Assembly: GCA_965263065.1 (NCBI GenBank)
Contig: CBDHGH010000003.1
Location: 1,798,001 to 1,862,000 of the forward strand
From: TK10-74A sp965263065
GTDB taxonomy: Bacteria; Chloroflexota; Dehalococcoidia; Bin125
Direction of reading: 5' to 3'
Length of the DNA stretch: 64,000 nucleotides
Part shown: positions 40,253 to 48,106 of the stretch, piece after piece
Layout: each line of letters opens with the position of its first letter
How positions within the stretch are numbered: the first letter of the stretch is position 1
Translations under genes and position numbers: made by a program
Notes under the pieces: model-generated
Databases searched by the model: none
Seen by the model: only the letters and a program-made list of their open reading frames with translations
What the model was told of the DNA's origin: nothing

Positions 40253-40262
40253 GGCGCCGGGC

Positions 40263-40268
40263 TAGGCT
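40263..40268 (+). promoter_or_regulatory. -10-like box TAGGCT, leaderless arrangement
   Basis: Exactly six bases before ATG 40275. Confidence 0.5.
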
Positions 40269-40274
40269 GCCCCC

Positions 40275-41723
40275 ATGCCGACCACCGCACTCTCCGGCCG
40301 CGACGCGCTGGCCGCCGCCTTCCGGCCCCGCTCGGTGGCCGTCGCCGGCGTCTCCACCCGCGCCAAGGCCAACTTCAACGGCATGCGCTGGTTCAAGCTC
40401 GTGCGCCGCTACGGCGTCGTCGAGCGCTGGTACGGGCTCAACCCCCGCGGCGGCGCCCTGCGCTCCGGCGTCCCCCTCTATCCCAGCCTGCGCGACGTCC
40501 CCGACGACCAGATCGACCTCGTGATCTCCGTCATCCCCGCCCACGCCGTCCTCGACCTGCTCGACCAGGCCGCCGAGAAGGGCGTCAAGGTCCTCCACCT
40601 CGTCACCGCCGGCTTCGGCGAGACCGGCCTGACCGAGCGCGCCGACCTCGAAGCGGAGCTGCTGCGGCGCGCCCGTGCGTACGGCATCCGGCTACTGGGG
40701 CCCAACTGCATGGGCATCCACACGCCCATCGGCGGCGTCAGCTGGCTGGAGGACGCCGACCCCACGCCCGGCCGCATCGCCATGCTCTCGCAGAGCGGCG
40801 CCAACGCCAGCGAGGTCGTCATGCGCGCGGAGTCCCGCGCCCTCCATTTCAGCGACGTCGCCTCCTACGGCAACGCCATCGACCTCAACGAGTCCGACCT
40901 GCTCGAATACCTCTCTGACGACCCCGGCACCGACATCGTGCTCGCCTACCTGGAGGGCATCAAGGACGGGCGCCGCTTCCTGCCCCTGGCCAGGCGGCTC
41001 GCCGCCCGCAAGCCCTTCGCCGTGCTCAAGGGCGGCGCGACCGAGGCCGGCACGCGCGCCGTCGCCAGCCACACCGGCAGCCTGGCCGGCTCCGCCGCCG
41101 TCTGGAGCGGCGTCGTCCGTCAGACCCGGCTGATCGACGCCGCCAGCCCCGACGAGCTGCTCGACCTCGCCGTCACCGCCCAGCGCCTGCCCGGATTGCG
41201 CGGGCCGCGCGTCGCCCTGGTCGGGCGCGGCGGGGGCTACTCGGTGCTCGCCGCCGACGCCATCGCGCGCGCCGGCCTCAAACTCCCGCCCCTGCGCGAC
41301 GCCACCAGCGAGCGCCTCGCCGCCTACCTGCCCCCGGCCGGCAACAGCATCCGCAACCCCGTCGACTCCGACGTGCCCTGGGACAGCGACGACTTCCTCC
41401 CCGCCCTGCGCGTCGTCGGGCACGACCCCGGTATCGACGTCGTGCTGCTTCAGGCCAACGTCGATAACCTCCCCACCGGCGGCGTCGCCGCCGACGCCGG
41501 CTTCGCCGAGGGCCTGCGCGACCGCCTCCTCCAGGCCCGCGACGCCAGCCCGGTCCCCCTGGCCGTCGTGCTGCGCGCCCCCCGTACCGCCGCCGGCGTC
41601 GATCTGGCCCGGCGCATCCACGGCGAGCTGGGCCGCGCCGGCCTCGCCACCTACGACTCCGTCTCGGCCGCCGCCCTCGCCCTGCGCCGCTACCTCGACT
41701 GGCGCGCCGCCACGGGCAACTAG
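40275..41723 (+). CDS. Orphan ADP-forming acyl-CoA synthetase alpha subunit
   Basis: 482 residues. CoA-binding domain SVAVAGVSTRAKANFNG, LGPNCMGIHTP, LSQSGANASE and SHTGSLAG with His256 match the alpha subunit of ADP-forming acetyl-CoA synthetases, as does the gene at 1516-2949 (which has SHTAALA). No ATP-grasp beta subunit is adjacent. It may share the beta subunit at 2956-3684 or bind another. Start is leaderless, with TAGGCT six bases before ATG. Endonuclease IV follows 29 bp downstream from its own leaderless start. Confidence 0.85.
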   Translation: MPTTALSGRDALAAAFRPRSVAVAGVSTRAKANFNGMRWFKLVRRYGVVERWYGLNPRGGALRSGVPLYPSLRDVPDDQIDLVISVIPAHAVLDLLDQAAEKGVKVLHLVTAGFGETGLTERADLEAELLRRARAYGIRLLGPNCMGIHTPIGGVSWLEDADPTPGRIAMLSQSGANASEVVMRAESRALHFSDVASYGNAIDLNESDLLEYLSDDPGTDIVLAYLEGIKDGRRFLPLARRLAARKPFAVLKGGATEAGTRAVASHTGSLAGSAAVWSGVVRQTRLIDAASPDELLDLAVTAQRLPGLRGPRVALVGRGGGYSVLAADAIARAGLKLPPLRDATSERLAAYLPPAGNSIRNPVDSDVPWDSDDFLPALRVVGHDPGIDVVLLQANVDNLPTGGVAADAGFAEGLRDRLLQARDASPVPLAVVLRAPRTAAGVDLARRIHGELGRAGLATYDSVSAAALALRRYLDWRAATGN

Positions 41724-41740
41724 CCCGCCCGTCCGGCCGC

Positions 41741-41746
41741 TAGGCT
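41741..41746 (+). promoter_or_regulatory. -10-like box TAGGCT, leaderless arrangement
   Basis: Exactly six bases before ATG 41753; identical box and spacing to the gene upstream. Confidence 0.5.
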
Positions 41747-41752
41747 GTCGCC

Positions 41753-42703
41753 ATGCCCTCCAGTAGCCCCGCCCCCCGCCCCGTCCTCGGCGCGCACGTC
41801 TCGAGCGCCGGCCACATCGACCTCGCCGCCGACCACGCCAAGGCCCTGCGCGCCGAGGCCGTCCAGGTCTTCGGCGCGGCCCCCCAGCAGTGGCGACGCA
41901 AGCAGCACCCGGAGTCGGATGTCGAGGCGTTCCGCAGCCGCATGCGCGACGCCGGCGTGGGGCCCAACTTCATCCACGGCATCTACCTGGTGAACCTGGC
42001 CACCGCCGACCCCGAGCACCTGCGCCGGGGCATCGAGTCGCTCACGGCCGACATGCGGCTGGCAGGCGGGCTGGGCGTGGCCGGCGTCATCTTCCACGTC
42101 GGTAGCCACAAGGGCCTCGGCTTCGGCGTCGTGCTGCCGCAGGTCGCCGAGGCCATCCGCGAGGTGCTGGCCGAGTCGCCGCCCGATGTCTGGCTCTGCC
42201 TCGAGAACAACGCGGGCGCCGGCGACAGCATCGGCTCGCGCTTCGCCGAGCTGGGCGCGATCCGCAACGCCGCCGGCGACGACCGCGTCCGCGTCTGCTT
42301 CGACACCTGCCACGCCTTCGCCGCCGGCTACGACCTGACGGACCCGGCCGCCCTCGACGACGCCCTGGCCGAGTTCGACCGCGAGGTCGGCGCCGACGCG
42401 CTCGTCGCCGTGCACGCCAACGACTCGAAGACGCCGCTCGGCTCGGGCCGCGACCGTCACGAGAACCTGGGCTGGGGCAGCATCGGCCTGGACGGCTTCC
42501 GCAACCTGCTCGCCCGCGACGCCTTCCGCGACGCCACGTGGCTGCTCGAGGTGCCCGGCTACAAGGGCGGCGGCCCCGACCGGCTCAGCCTGCGCGTCCT
42601 CAAGGCCCTCCGCGACGGGGGCCCGCTGCCCCGCATCCCACGCCAGCCCAAGGTCGTCAAGAAGACGGCCAAGAAGGTCGCGGCCAAGAAGCGGTCTAGG
42701 TGA
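41753..42703 (+). CDS. nfo: Endonuclease IV (AP endonuclease) with lysine-rich tail
   Basis: 316 residues. AP endonuclease family 2 motifs in order: LGAHVSSAGHIDLA, HGIYLVNLA, HVGSHKG, CLENNAGAGD, CFDTCHAFAAGYD, HANDSKTPLGSGRDRHENLG and LEVPG, holding the three-zinc site. It cuts DNA 5' to abasic sites in base-excision repair. Residues about 300-316 form a basic tail (KVVKKTAKKVAAKKRSR) not needed for the core fold, possibly for DNA binding. Its last 8 bp overlap the end of a small minus-strand gene. Confidence 0.93.
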   Translation: MPSSSPAPRPVLGAHVSSAGHIDLAADHAKALRAEAVQVFGAAPQQWRRKQHPESDVEAFRSRMRDAGVGPNFIHGIYLVNLATADPEHLRRGIESLTADMRLAGGLGVAGVIFHVGSHKGLGFGVVLPQVAEAIREVLAESPPDVWLCLENNAGAGDSIGSRFAELGAIRNAAGDDRVRVCFDTCHAFAAGYDLTDPAALDDALAEFDREVGADALVAVHANDSKTPLGSGRDRHENLGWGSIGLDGFRNLLARDAFRDATWLLEVPGYKGGGPDRLSLRVLKALRDGGPLPRIPRQPKVVKKTAKKVAAKKRSR

Positions 42704-42875
42704 GCTTGACGATCGCGACGGCGACCGCCCCGACGGCGACGGTGAACCCGAAGAGCTGGAGCAGGAGCCTGCGTATATCGGACTGAAAGTCGGCCCGCAT
42801 GGCCTGCATGCTTTCCCGGAACTCGGCCTGCCGGGCCAGCATGTCCTCGTGCAGGGCCGCTGCCTCGTCGTGCAC
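42696..42875 (-). CDS. Small coiled-coil membrane protein, family member 3
   Basis: 59 residues from GTG 42875 with a GGCGGAGCGAGA leader. Amphipathic helix LARQAEFRESMQAMRADF, then a membrane helix LFGFTVAVGAVAVAIVKLT. The ending VAIVKLT is identical to that of the 86-residue protein at 32156-32416, and its last codons (CTCACCTAG) match the 39881-40153 gene. Convergent with nfo, overlapping its last codons. Too short for most automatic annotation. Confidence 0.65.
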   Translation of the reverse strand: MHDEAAALHEDMLARQAEFRESMQAMRADFQSDIRRLLLQLFGFTVAVGAVAVAIVKLT

Positions 42876-42890
42876 TCTCGCTCCGCCCGC

Positions 42891-43838
42891 CTAGACGCGC
42901 CGCGCCCCGTCCGGCTCCGCCGCTTCGACCGGCGCCTCGGGGTTCGCGTACTCGAAGCCGTAGATCTCGTCGAGCAGCGCCAGCAGCGCCATCATCGCGC
43001 GGCTCTGCAACCGCCGCTTGCGATAGATCAGCGCGATGCGGCGCCGCAGCGGCTCCGTCTCCGCGATCTCGATCGCGACCAGCGTGCGCGCCTCCAGCTC
43101 GTGCGCCACGGCGACGCGCGGCAGGAAGGCCAGCCCCAGCCCCCGCATCACCAGGTGCTTCGCCATCTCCAGGCTGTCGACGTCGAGGCTCTGCCGCGGC
43201 GCGATGCCCCGCTCGCGGAAGATGGCCTGACTGATCGCGTGGTACGACGAGTCCACGTCGAAGAAGATCACCGGCTCCAGCGCCAGATCGGCGACGGTCG
43301 TGGGGCCGCGCTGCGCCAGCGGGTGCCGCGACCCCGCCATCAGCGCGATGTCGTCCTCGTACAGCGGCACCGTCTCGATGTCGGGGTGCGTCAGGTAGCG
43401 CTCGAAGCCCACCTGCACCTCGTCGGCCAGCACCAGCGCCTGCACTTCCTCCGACCGCCCCGTGCGGATCGACACCTCCACGGCCGGGTAGCGCTCGCTG
43501 AACTGCTGCAGGATGCCCGGCAGCACGTACGTGCCCACCGTCGGCGCCGTGCCGATGGTCAGGTGGCCGCTGTTCACGTTGCGCAGGCCGGCCAGGGCGT
43601 CGCGCCCCTCCTCGACCGCCCGCAGCGCGCGCTGCGCGTAGGGCAGGAACGCCTCGCCCGCGTCGGTCATGCGGATCGTGCGGCCCAGCCGCTCGAACAG
43701 CGGCTCGCCGAGTTCCCGCTCCAGCGCCTGGATGCGCGCCGTGACGGTGGGCTGCGTCAGGTATAGCGACTCCGCCGCTCGCGAGAACGAGAGCTTCGTC
43801 GCCACCCGCACGAACGCCTCGAGCCGGCCGATCTCCAC
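42891..43838 (-). CDS. LysR-family transcriptional regulator
   Basis: 315 residues. N-terminal winged helix (RLEAFVRVATKLSFSRAAES, LTQPTVTARIQALER) and a two-lobed effector domain (LTIGTAPTVGTYVLPGIL, VGFERYLTHPDIE, VMRGLGLAFLP), closest in style to CysB/CbbR-type regulators. GTG 43838 follows GGGAG; longer in-frame starts run into palindromic intergenic DNA. LysR regulators usually act on a divergent gene; here that is the ABC importer operon beginning at 44350, about 500 bp away. Effector unknown. Confidence 0.88.
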   Translation of the reverse strand: MEIGRLEAFVRVATKLSFSRAAESLYLTQPTVTARIQALERELGEPLFERLGRTIRMTDAGEAFLPYAQRALRAVEEGRDALAGLRNVNSGHLTIGTAPTVGTYVLPGILQQFSERYPAVEVSIRTGRSEEVQALVLADEVQVGFERYLTHPDIETVPLYEDDIALMAGSRHPLAQRGPTTVADLALEPVIFFDVDSSYHAISQAIFRERGIAPRQSLDVDSLEMAKHLVMRGLGLAFLPRVAVAHELEARTLVAIEIAETEPLRRRIALIYRKRRLQSRAMMALLALLDEIYGFEYANPEAPVEAAEPDGARRV

Positions 43839-43985
43839 TGCGCGCTCCCGCCCCGCGTCGCCGCCCGCGGGTCCCCCGTCGAGTGATGCAAGTATAGGCC
43901 GACGGGTGCGCCGTATCGACAGGCCCGATGGGATGCGCCGGCATCGGACGCAGGCCCGACGGCGGCGCGGAACCTCACCCCCTAA

Positions 43986-44119
43986 CCCCCTCTCCAGCTG
44001 AAGCGCTGGAGAGGGGGGACCGGAAGGGCAATGGGGGCGAGAGTCCGGGGTCGGCGCCACCGCCTAGCCCCCTCTCCCCTCCGACCCCCCCGCTCCGTTG
44101 CTCGGCAATGGAGCGGGGG
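43986..44119. repeat. Two REP-like palindromes in a 511-bp intergenic region
   Basis: Stem one is 13 bp, 43986-43998 with 44005-44017 (core CCCTCTCCAGC). Stem two is 10 bp, 44087-44096 with 44110-44119 (CCCCCGCTCC). Both sit in CCCTAACCCCC/CCTAGCCCCCTCTCC contexts resembling the elements at 46737-46823. No gene is supported between 43839 and 44349; a nine-G run is at 44175-44183. Confidence 0.75.
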
Positions 44120-44240
44120 TTCGGGGGCGAGGTTCCCCCGCGCGATCGCACGCCGGAACCCCACGAGTGACACAGGGGGGGGTTCCAACAGCGCCCGAAT
44201 CCGAAAAATTCGGTGGATAACCCCATAATTTCCTTCCTAT

Positions 44241-44276
44241 TTGACATAACGGGGGGGGGGGGTGCACTCTTATAAT
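44241..44276 (+). promoter_or_regulatory. Consensus promoter with a 12-G spacer tract
   Basis: Perfect TTGACA (44241-44246) and perfect TATAAT (44271-44276) separated by 24 bases: TAAC, twelve G (44251-44262), TGCACTCT. The normal spacer is 16-18. Loss of G residues by slippage would bring the boxes toward active spacing. Drives the importer operon starting at 44350. Confidence 0.7.
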
Positions 44277-44349
44277 GTGCGATACTGTGCGTGCTCACGC
44301 ACCGAGCGATCCCACAAAGGGACAGCCGGGGACCGGAAGGGAACATGTG

Positions 44350-46728
44350 ATGAGCCGCCGGAACTATTGGACGACCCTGCGACAGCGGAAGATCTCACGC
44401 CGCACCATGTTGGGAGCCAGCGCGAAGGCTGGCGTTGGAGCAGCCGGCCTCGCCCTGGTCGGCTGCGGCGACGACGACGATGACGCCGCACCGGCCGCCG
44501 TCGATACGTCGGCGATCGACGCCGCGGCGGGCGACGCGAGCGCCGCGGCCAGCGCCGCGGGTGAGGCATCGGCCGCCGCGTCCGAGGCGTCGGCCGCTGC
44601 GTCCGAAGCCGCCGCCGCGGCTTCGCAGGCGGCCGATGCCGCGGCCGACGCCGCCGCCTTGGCCGCCGAGGCGGCCGAGTCGGAGGACGCCGCCAACGCG
44701 GCCGCCGCCGCGGAAGCCGCGGCAGCCGCGGCGGCCCAGGCCGCCGACGCCGCTGGCGCTGCCGGTGACGCCGCCGCCGCGGCCGTGGCGGACGCCGCCG
44801 CGCAGGCCGCCGAGGCTGCCGCCCAGGCCGCCCGCGACGCGGCCGCCGCGGTCGAGGCCGGCACGGCCACGGCCGAGGCCGCCCAGGCCGCCATCGACGC
44901 GGCCGCCGAAGCGGCCGCTGCGGCTGCGGCTGCCGCCGGGGAGGCCTCCGCCGCCGCCGGCGCGGCCGCCGCCACCGCCCAGGAGACCGCCGAAGCGGCG
45001 GCCGAGACCGCCGCCGCGGCCGTCGCCGCGGCCGAAGAGGCCGCCGACGCGGCCCAGGAGGCCGCCGAGAGCGCGGCCATGGCGGCGGAGGACGACATGC
45101 CCGCGGCCGGCGGGCCGGTGTACGGCGGCAAGATCGTCCGCACTGCCAAAATCGGCATCGAAGAGGGCTGGAACCCGGCCCGCGCCCTCTCGGGCATTGC
45201 TGAACACAATTTCCTCCAGTACATCTACGATTATGTGCTGGGGTTCACCGCCGATAACGGCTCGGGGAAAGCGGAGCTGGCCGAGAGCTGGGAGACCCCG
45301 GACGACGTCACCTACCTCTTCAACTTCGCGCCCGGGCGCGCCCTGTTCCAGGACGGCGCGCCGGTGGACGCCAACGCGATGCAGGCGAACATGGAGTTCC
45401 GGCAGACCGACGCCGAAGCCTCCCTCAACGCCCGCACCAATTCGGGTATCGCCAACGCGGCATCCTTCGGCGCGGTGGACGACGTCACCTGGCGGATGGT
45501 CAACAACGAACCGGTCGGGCCCACCCTCGCGGCGTTCTGGACCCCCGGACTCTCGGGCTCGTTGATCTCGCCGAACGCCTTCGAAACCGCCCATGAACAT
45601 CCCGTCGGCGCCGGACCGGCGCGCCACCTGGAGTATCGCGTCGGGGAGTACTGGCTGGGGGAGAAGTGGGACGGCTACTGGGATAACGAGCACGTCTACG
45701 CCGACCAGCTGGAGACCCGGATCGTTCCCGACGACAACAACGCCTGGGCCCAATTCCTCGACGGGGAGGTCTCCTATCAACGTGTCGCCGGTGCCATGAC
45801 CGACGAACTGGCGGCGGAGTTGGAGGCCGACGGGTTCCAGGCGGCCCGGGGGATCGACTTTGCTTGGAGCGCCCAGTGGTTCAATATCAATCCGGCGTCC
45901 GAGGGCTTCAACATGTTCCGCGACCCCCGCCTGCGCTGGGCGATCGGCCTCAGCGTGGACCGGGACGTCGTCAACGATCTGGCCGAGCACGGCCAGGGCA
46001 AGCCCTCCGTGTGCAACACCAGTACGGAGAGCTGGGCCATCCGGGAGGGCGCGAACTACTACGACCCGCCCGACCTGGCGAAAGCCGCCCAGCTGCGGGA
46101 CGCCGCGGGCTTCGGGGACGACAACCCCGTCACCGGCACCATGCTGTGCTTCACGGAGAGTCGCGCGCTCCGCGGGGCGACGGCGGTCTTCTCCCAACTG
46201 CAGCTAAACGGCTGGTCGGGGTTGAACCTCCTGGAAGGCGCTCAGGGGCCGATCCTGGACGTCTACCGCTCGGGAATCGACTGGATCACCGCCAGCTTCC
46301 CCTGGGATTCGCCGTTCGACCCGGACGCGACGATGAGCCCGTCCATGGAGCTTATCTTCAAGAACTGGCTGTACGGCAGTCCCGAGGGCGGCTCGGGGAC
46401 CGGGCGCGCCAGCCTGGCGGACTACCCGAACGACCAAGTGCTGCAGGGCCTCGCGGAGACCGAAGCGTACACCACGGCGGCCACGAAATTCGCCAGCCAG
46501 GAGGATCGCATCGAACCCTACGACAAGGCCTTCGCCAGTTCCGGCGACGGCCACTCCTGGTCCGACCCCGACATCCAAGGACACCGCTGGACGTACCACT
46601 GGATTCAGCATTCGGTGGCCTATGGCGCCCAGGGGAACCTCGGAGGGTTCCAGCTGAGACCCGTCGATGGCCAGACGGCCTCGTCCAGCGGCGGGCACGG
46701 CTACAAGGGGTTGTGGTTCAACGCCTAG
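44350..46728 (+). CDS. Tat-type lipoprotein, oligopeptide ABC transporter substrate-binding protein with long Ala-rich stalk
   Basis: 792 residues. Twin-arginine signal ISRRTMLGASAKAG with Arg17-Arg18 and lipobox LVGC (Cys39). Residues about 45-253 are almost only Ala with regular Glu/Asp/Gln/Ser (ASAAASAAGEASAAASEASA), predicted as a long helical stalk. Residues 254-792 are an SBP_bac_5 (DppA/OppA) domain: LAESWETPDDVTYLFN, DGAPVDANAMQANMEFR, WAIGLSVDRDVVND. Tat export implies folding before export. AAGGGA precedes ATG 44350. First gene of an operon with a desaturase and two permeases. Confidence 0.85.
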   Translation: MSRRNYWTTLRQRKISRRTMLGASAKAGVGAAGLALVGCGDDDDDAAPAAVDTSAIDAAAGDASAAASAAGEASAAASEASAAASEAAAAASQAADAAADAAALAAEAAESEDAANAAAAAEAAAAAAAQAADAAGAAGDAAAAAVADAAAQAAEAAAQAARDAAAAVEAGTATAEAAQAAIDAAAEAAAAAAAAAGEASAAAGAAAATAQETAEAAAETAAAAVAAAEEAADAAQEAAESAAMAAEDDMPAAGGPVYGGKIVRTAKIGIEEGWNPARALSGIAEHNFLQYIYDYVLGFTADNGSGKAELAESWETPDDVTYLFNFAPGRALFQDGAPVDANAMQANMEFRQTDAEASLNARTNSGIANAASFGAVDDVTWRMVNNEPVGPTLAAFWTPGLSGSLISPNAFETAHEHPVGAGPARHLEYRVGEYWLGEKWDGYWDNEHVYADQLETRIVPDDNNAWAQFLDGEVSYQRVAGAMTDELAAELEADGFQAARGIDFAWSAQWFNINPASEGFNMFRDPRLRWAIGLSVDRDVVNDLAEHGQGKPSVCNTSTESWAIREGANYYDPPDLAKAAQLRDAAGFGDDNPVTGTMLCFTESRALRGATAVFSQLQLNGWSGLNLLEGAQGPILDVYRSGIDWITASFPWDSPFDPDATMSPSMELIFKNWLYGSPEGGSGTGRASLADYPNDQVLQGLAETEAYTTAATKFASQEDRIEPYDKAFASSGDGHSWSDPDIQGHRWTYHWIQHSVAYGAQGNLGGFQLRPVDGQTASSSGGHGYKGLWFNA

Positions 46729-46736
46729 CTCCGGTC

Positions 46737-46823
46737 CCCTCTCCCTCCTGGGAGAGGGCTAGGGTGAGGGTCCGGCGCAGGCTGAGACCCCCTCACCCTA
46801 ACCCTCTCCCCAGGGGGAGAGGG
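46737..46823. repeat. Nested palindromic intergenic element
   Basis: Stem 46737-46745 with 46750-46758 (CCCTCTCCC), stem 46802-46811 with 46814-46823 (CCCTCTCCCC), and an outer pair TAGGGTGAGGG (46760-46770) with CCCTCACCCTA (46790-46800). The whole 87 bp can fold on itself. Same family as 43986-44119. It separates the substrate-binding gene from the desaturase and could lower downstream expression. Confidence 0.8.
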
Positions 46824-46891
46824 GATCAGATTCGGCGGCCATCATCGTGCCGGCCCGTGAGGACGGGCCAAGACCGAGAGGGGAACCGGCA

Positions 46892-48091
46892 ATGACGACC
46901 GCCACCGCGACTCGCACTTGGGAGCCACTGAGCGAGGTGCGCAAGCGCCTGCGCATCAAGTGGTACCGCTCGCCGATCGACAAGCCGACGCTCTGGGAGT
47001 TGATGCAGCGCAGCGACCGCAAGGGGTTCACCCACGCGCTGGGGCACTTGGGGCTGATCGTGGCGCTGGGGGCGCTGACGGCGGTGGCGTTCGAGCAGGG
47101 CTGGTGGGCCGTGTTCGGCGTCGCGCTGTGGTGCTACGGGGCCGTGATCGCCTTCCTCCCCGGCCTCGCGACGCACGAATTGGGGCACGGCACCGTGTGC
47201 CGGACGCCGGCGCTCAACCAGGGCTTCCTGCGACTGTTCAGCGTCGTCGCCTGGTTCAACTACAACGAATGGCGTATGAGCCACACGTATCACCATCGCT
47301 ACACGCTCTTCCCCGCCGGCGACCGCGAAATCCTGCTGCCGGCGAATCCGACGTTGCATCCGCTGACCCTGCTGCAGATGTTCACCTTCAACGTGCAGGG
47401 CATGTTCCGGCTCCTGCACGCGAACGTGCTGATGGCGCTGGGACGCTTCGACATGAACACGGTCGGCAACGGCGGCGGGGTCGGCACGAACCAGTGGAGC
47501 GCGGCGCTCGCCGAGGTGCATCCCGAGACGTACCGCGCCGCCGTGCGCTGGGCGCGCTTCCTGCTGCTCTTCCACGGCGCCGTGATCGTGGGGTCGATCG
47601 TCTCCGGGCTCTGGTGGCCCATGTTCCTGCTCAGCGGGGGCATCGCCGTCGCCAACGCCTGGAAGTACTTCGTGGCGATGCCCCAGCACAACGGCATGCG
47701 TGACAACGTGCCCGACTTCCGGCTCTGCGTCCGCACGGTCAAGCTCGACCCGGTGTCCTCGTTCCTGTTGTGGCACATGGAATGGCACCTCGAGCATCAC
47801 ATGTTCGCGGGCGTGCCGTGCTACAACCTGAAGCGGCTCAGCCACGAAATCGCGGACGATCTGCCGGAGCGGCGCTCGGTGCTCGGCGCATGGCGCGAGA
47901 TGCGCTACGCCTGGAAGCGCCAACAGACCGAGCCCGGCTACCAGTGGGACACGCCCCTGCCGCCCACGGCCCGCCCGGCGATGACCAGCGAGGCGGCAGT
48001 GGCGGGATTGCCCGCCCCGCCCGAGGGCACGGCCGAGATGGCGGCGTCGATCGGGGCGCTGGACCCGGACGAGGACCGGGGCCGCGTCTGA
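46892..48091 (+). CDS. Membrane fatty-acid desaturase
   Basis: 399 residues. Three histidine boxes of the membrane di-iron family: HELGHG (from His95), HTYHHR (from His131) and WHLEHHM near residue 300. Hydrophobic pairs LGHLGLIVALGALTAVAF, YGAVIAFLPGLA and AVIVGSIVSGLWWPMFLL give the four-helix topology. The family uses O2 and ferredoxin or a reductase to desaturate or hydroxylate acyl chains; the substrate here is unknown. GAGAGGGGAA precedes ATG 46892. It lies inside an ABC importer operon, between the substrate-binding protein and the permeases, and a [2Fe-2S] ferredoxin is at 50006-50329. Confidence 0.87.
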   Translation: MTTATATRTWEPLSEVRKRLRIKWYRSPIDKPTLWELMQRSDRKGFTHALGHLGLIVALGALTAVAFEQGWWAVFGVALWCYGAVIAFLPGLATHELGHGTVCRTPALNQGFLRLFSVVAWFNYNEWRMSHTYHHRYTLFPAGDREILLPANPTLHPLTLLQMFTFNVQGMFRLLHANVLMALGRFDMNTVGNGGGVGTNQWSAALAEVHPETYRAAVRWARFLLLFHGAVIVGSIVSGLWWPMFLLSGGIAVANAWKYFVAMPQHNGMRDNVPDFRLCVRTVKLDPVSSFLLWHMEWHLEHHMFAGVPCYNLKRLSHEIADDLPERRSVLGAWREMRYAWKRQQTEPGYQWDTPLPPTARPAMTSEAAVAGLPAPPEGTAEMAASIGALDPDEDRGRV

Positions 48092-48106
48092 CGGGGCCCT
48101 ACTCGA

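Noticed and set aside
41890..42105. Alternative frame inside nfo starting near 41890
   Set aside because: Shadow of the endonuclease IV gene, whose metal-binding motifs run through the region without interruption.
42703..42895. 3'-end duplication around the third small coiled-coil gene
   Set aside because: I looked for a copy of the nfo or LysR gene end on the far side and found only CTAG-scale similarity, so this locus is not counted among the duplications.
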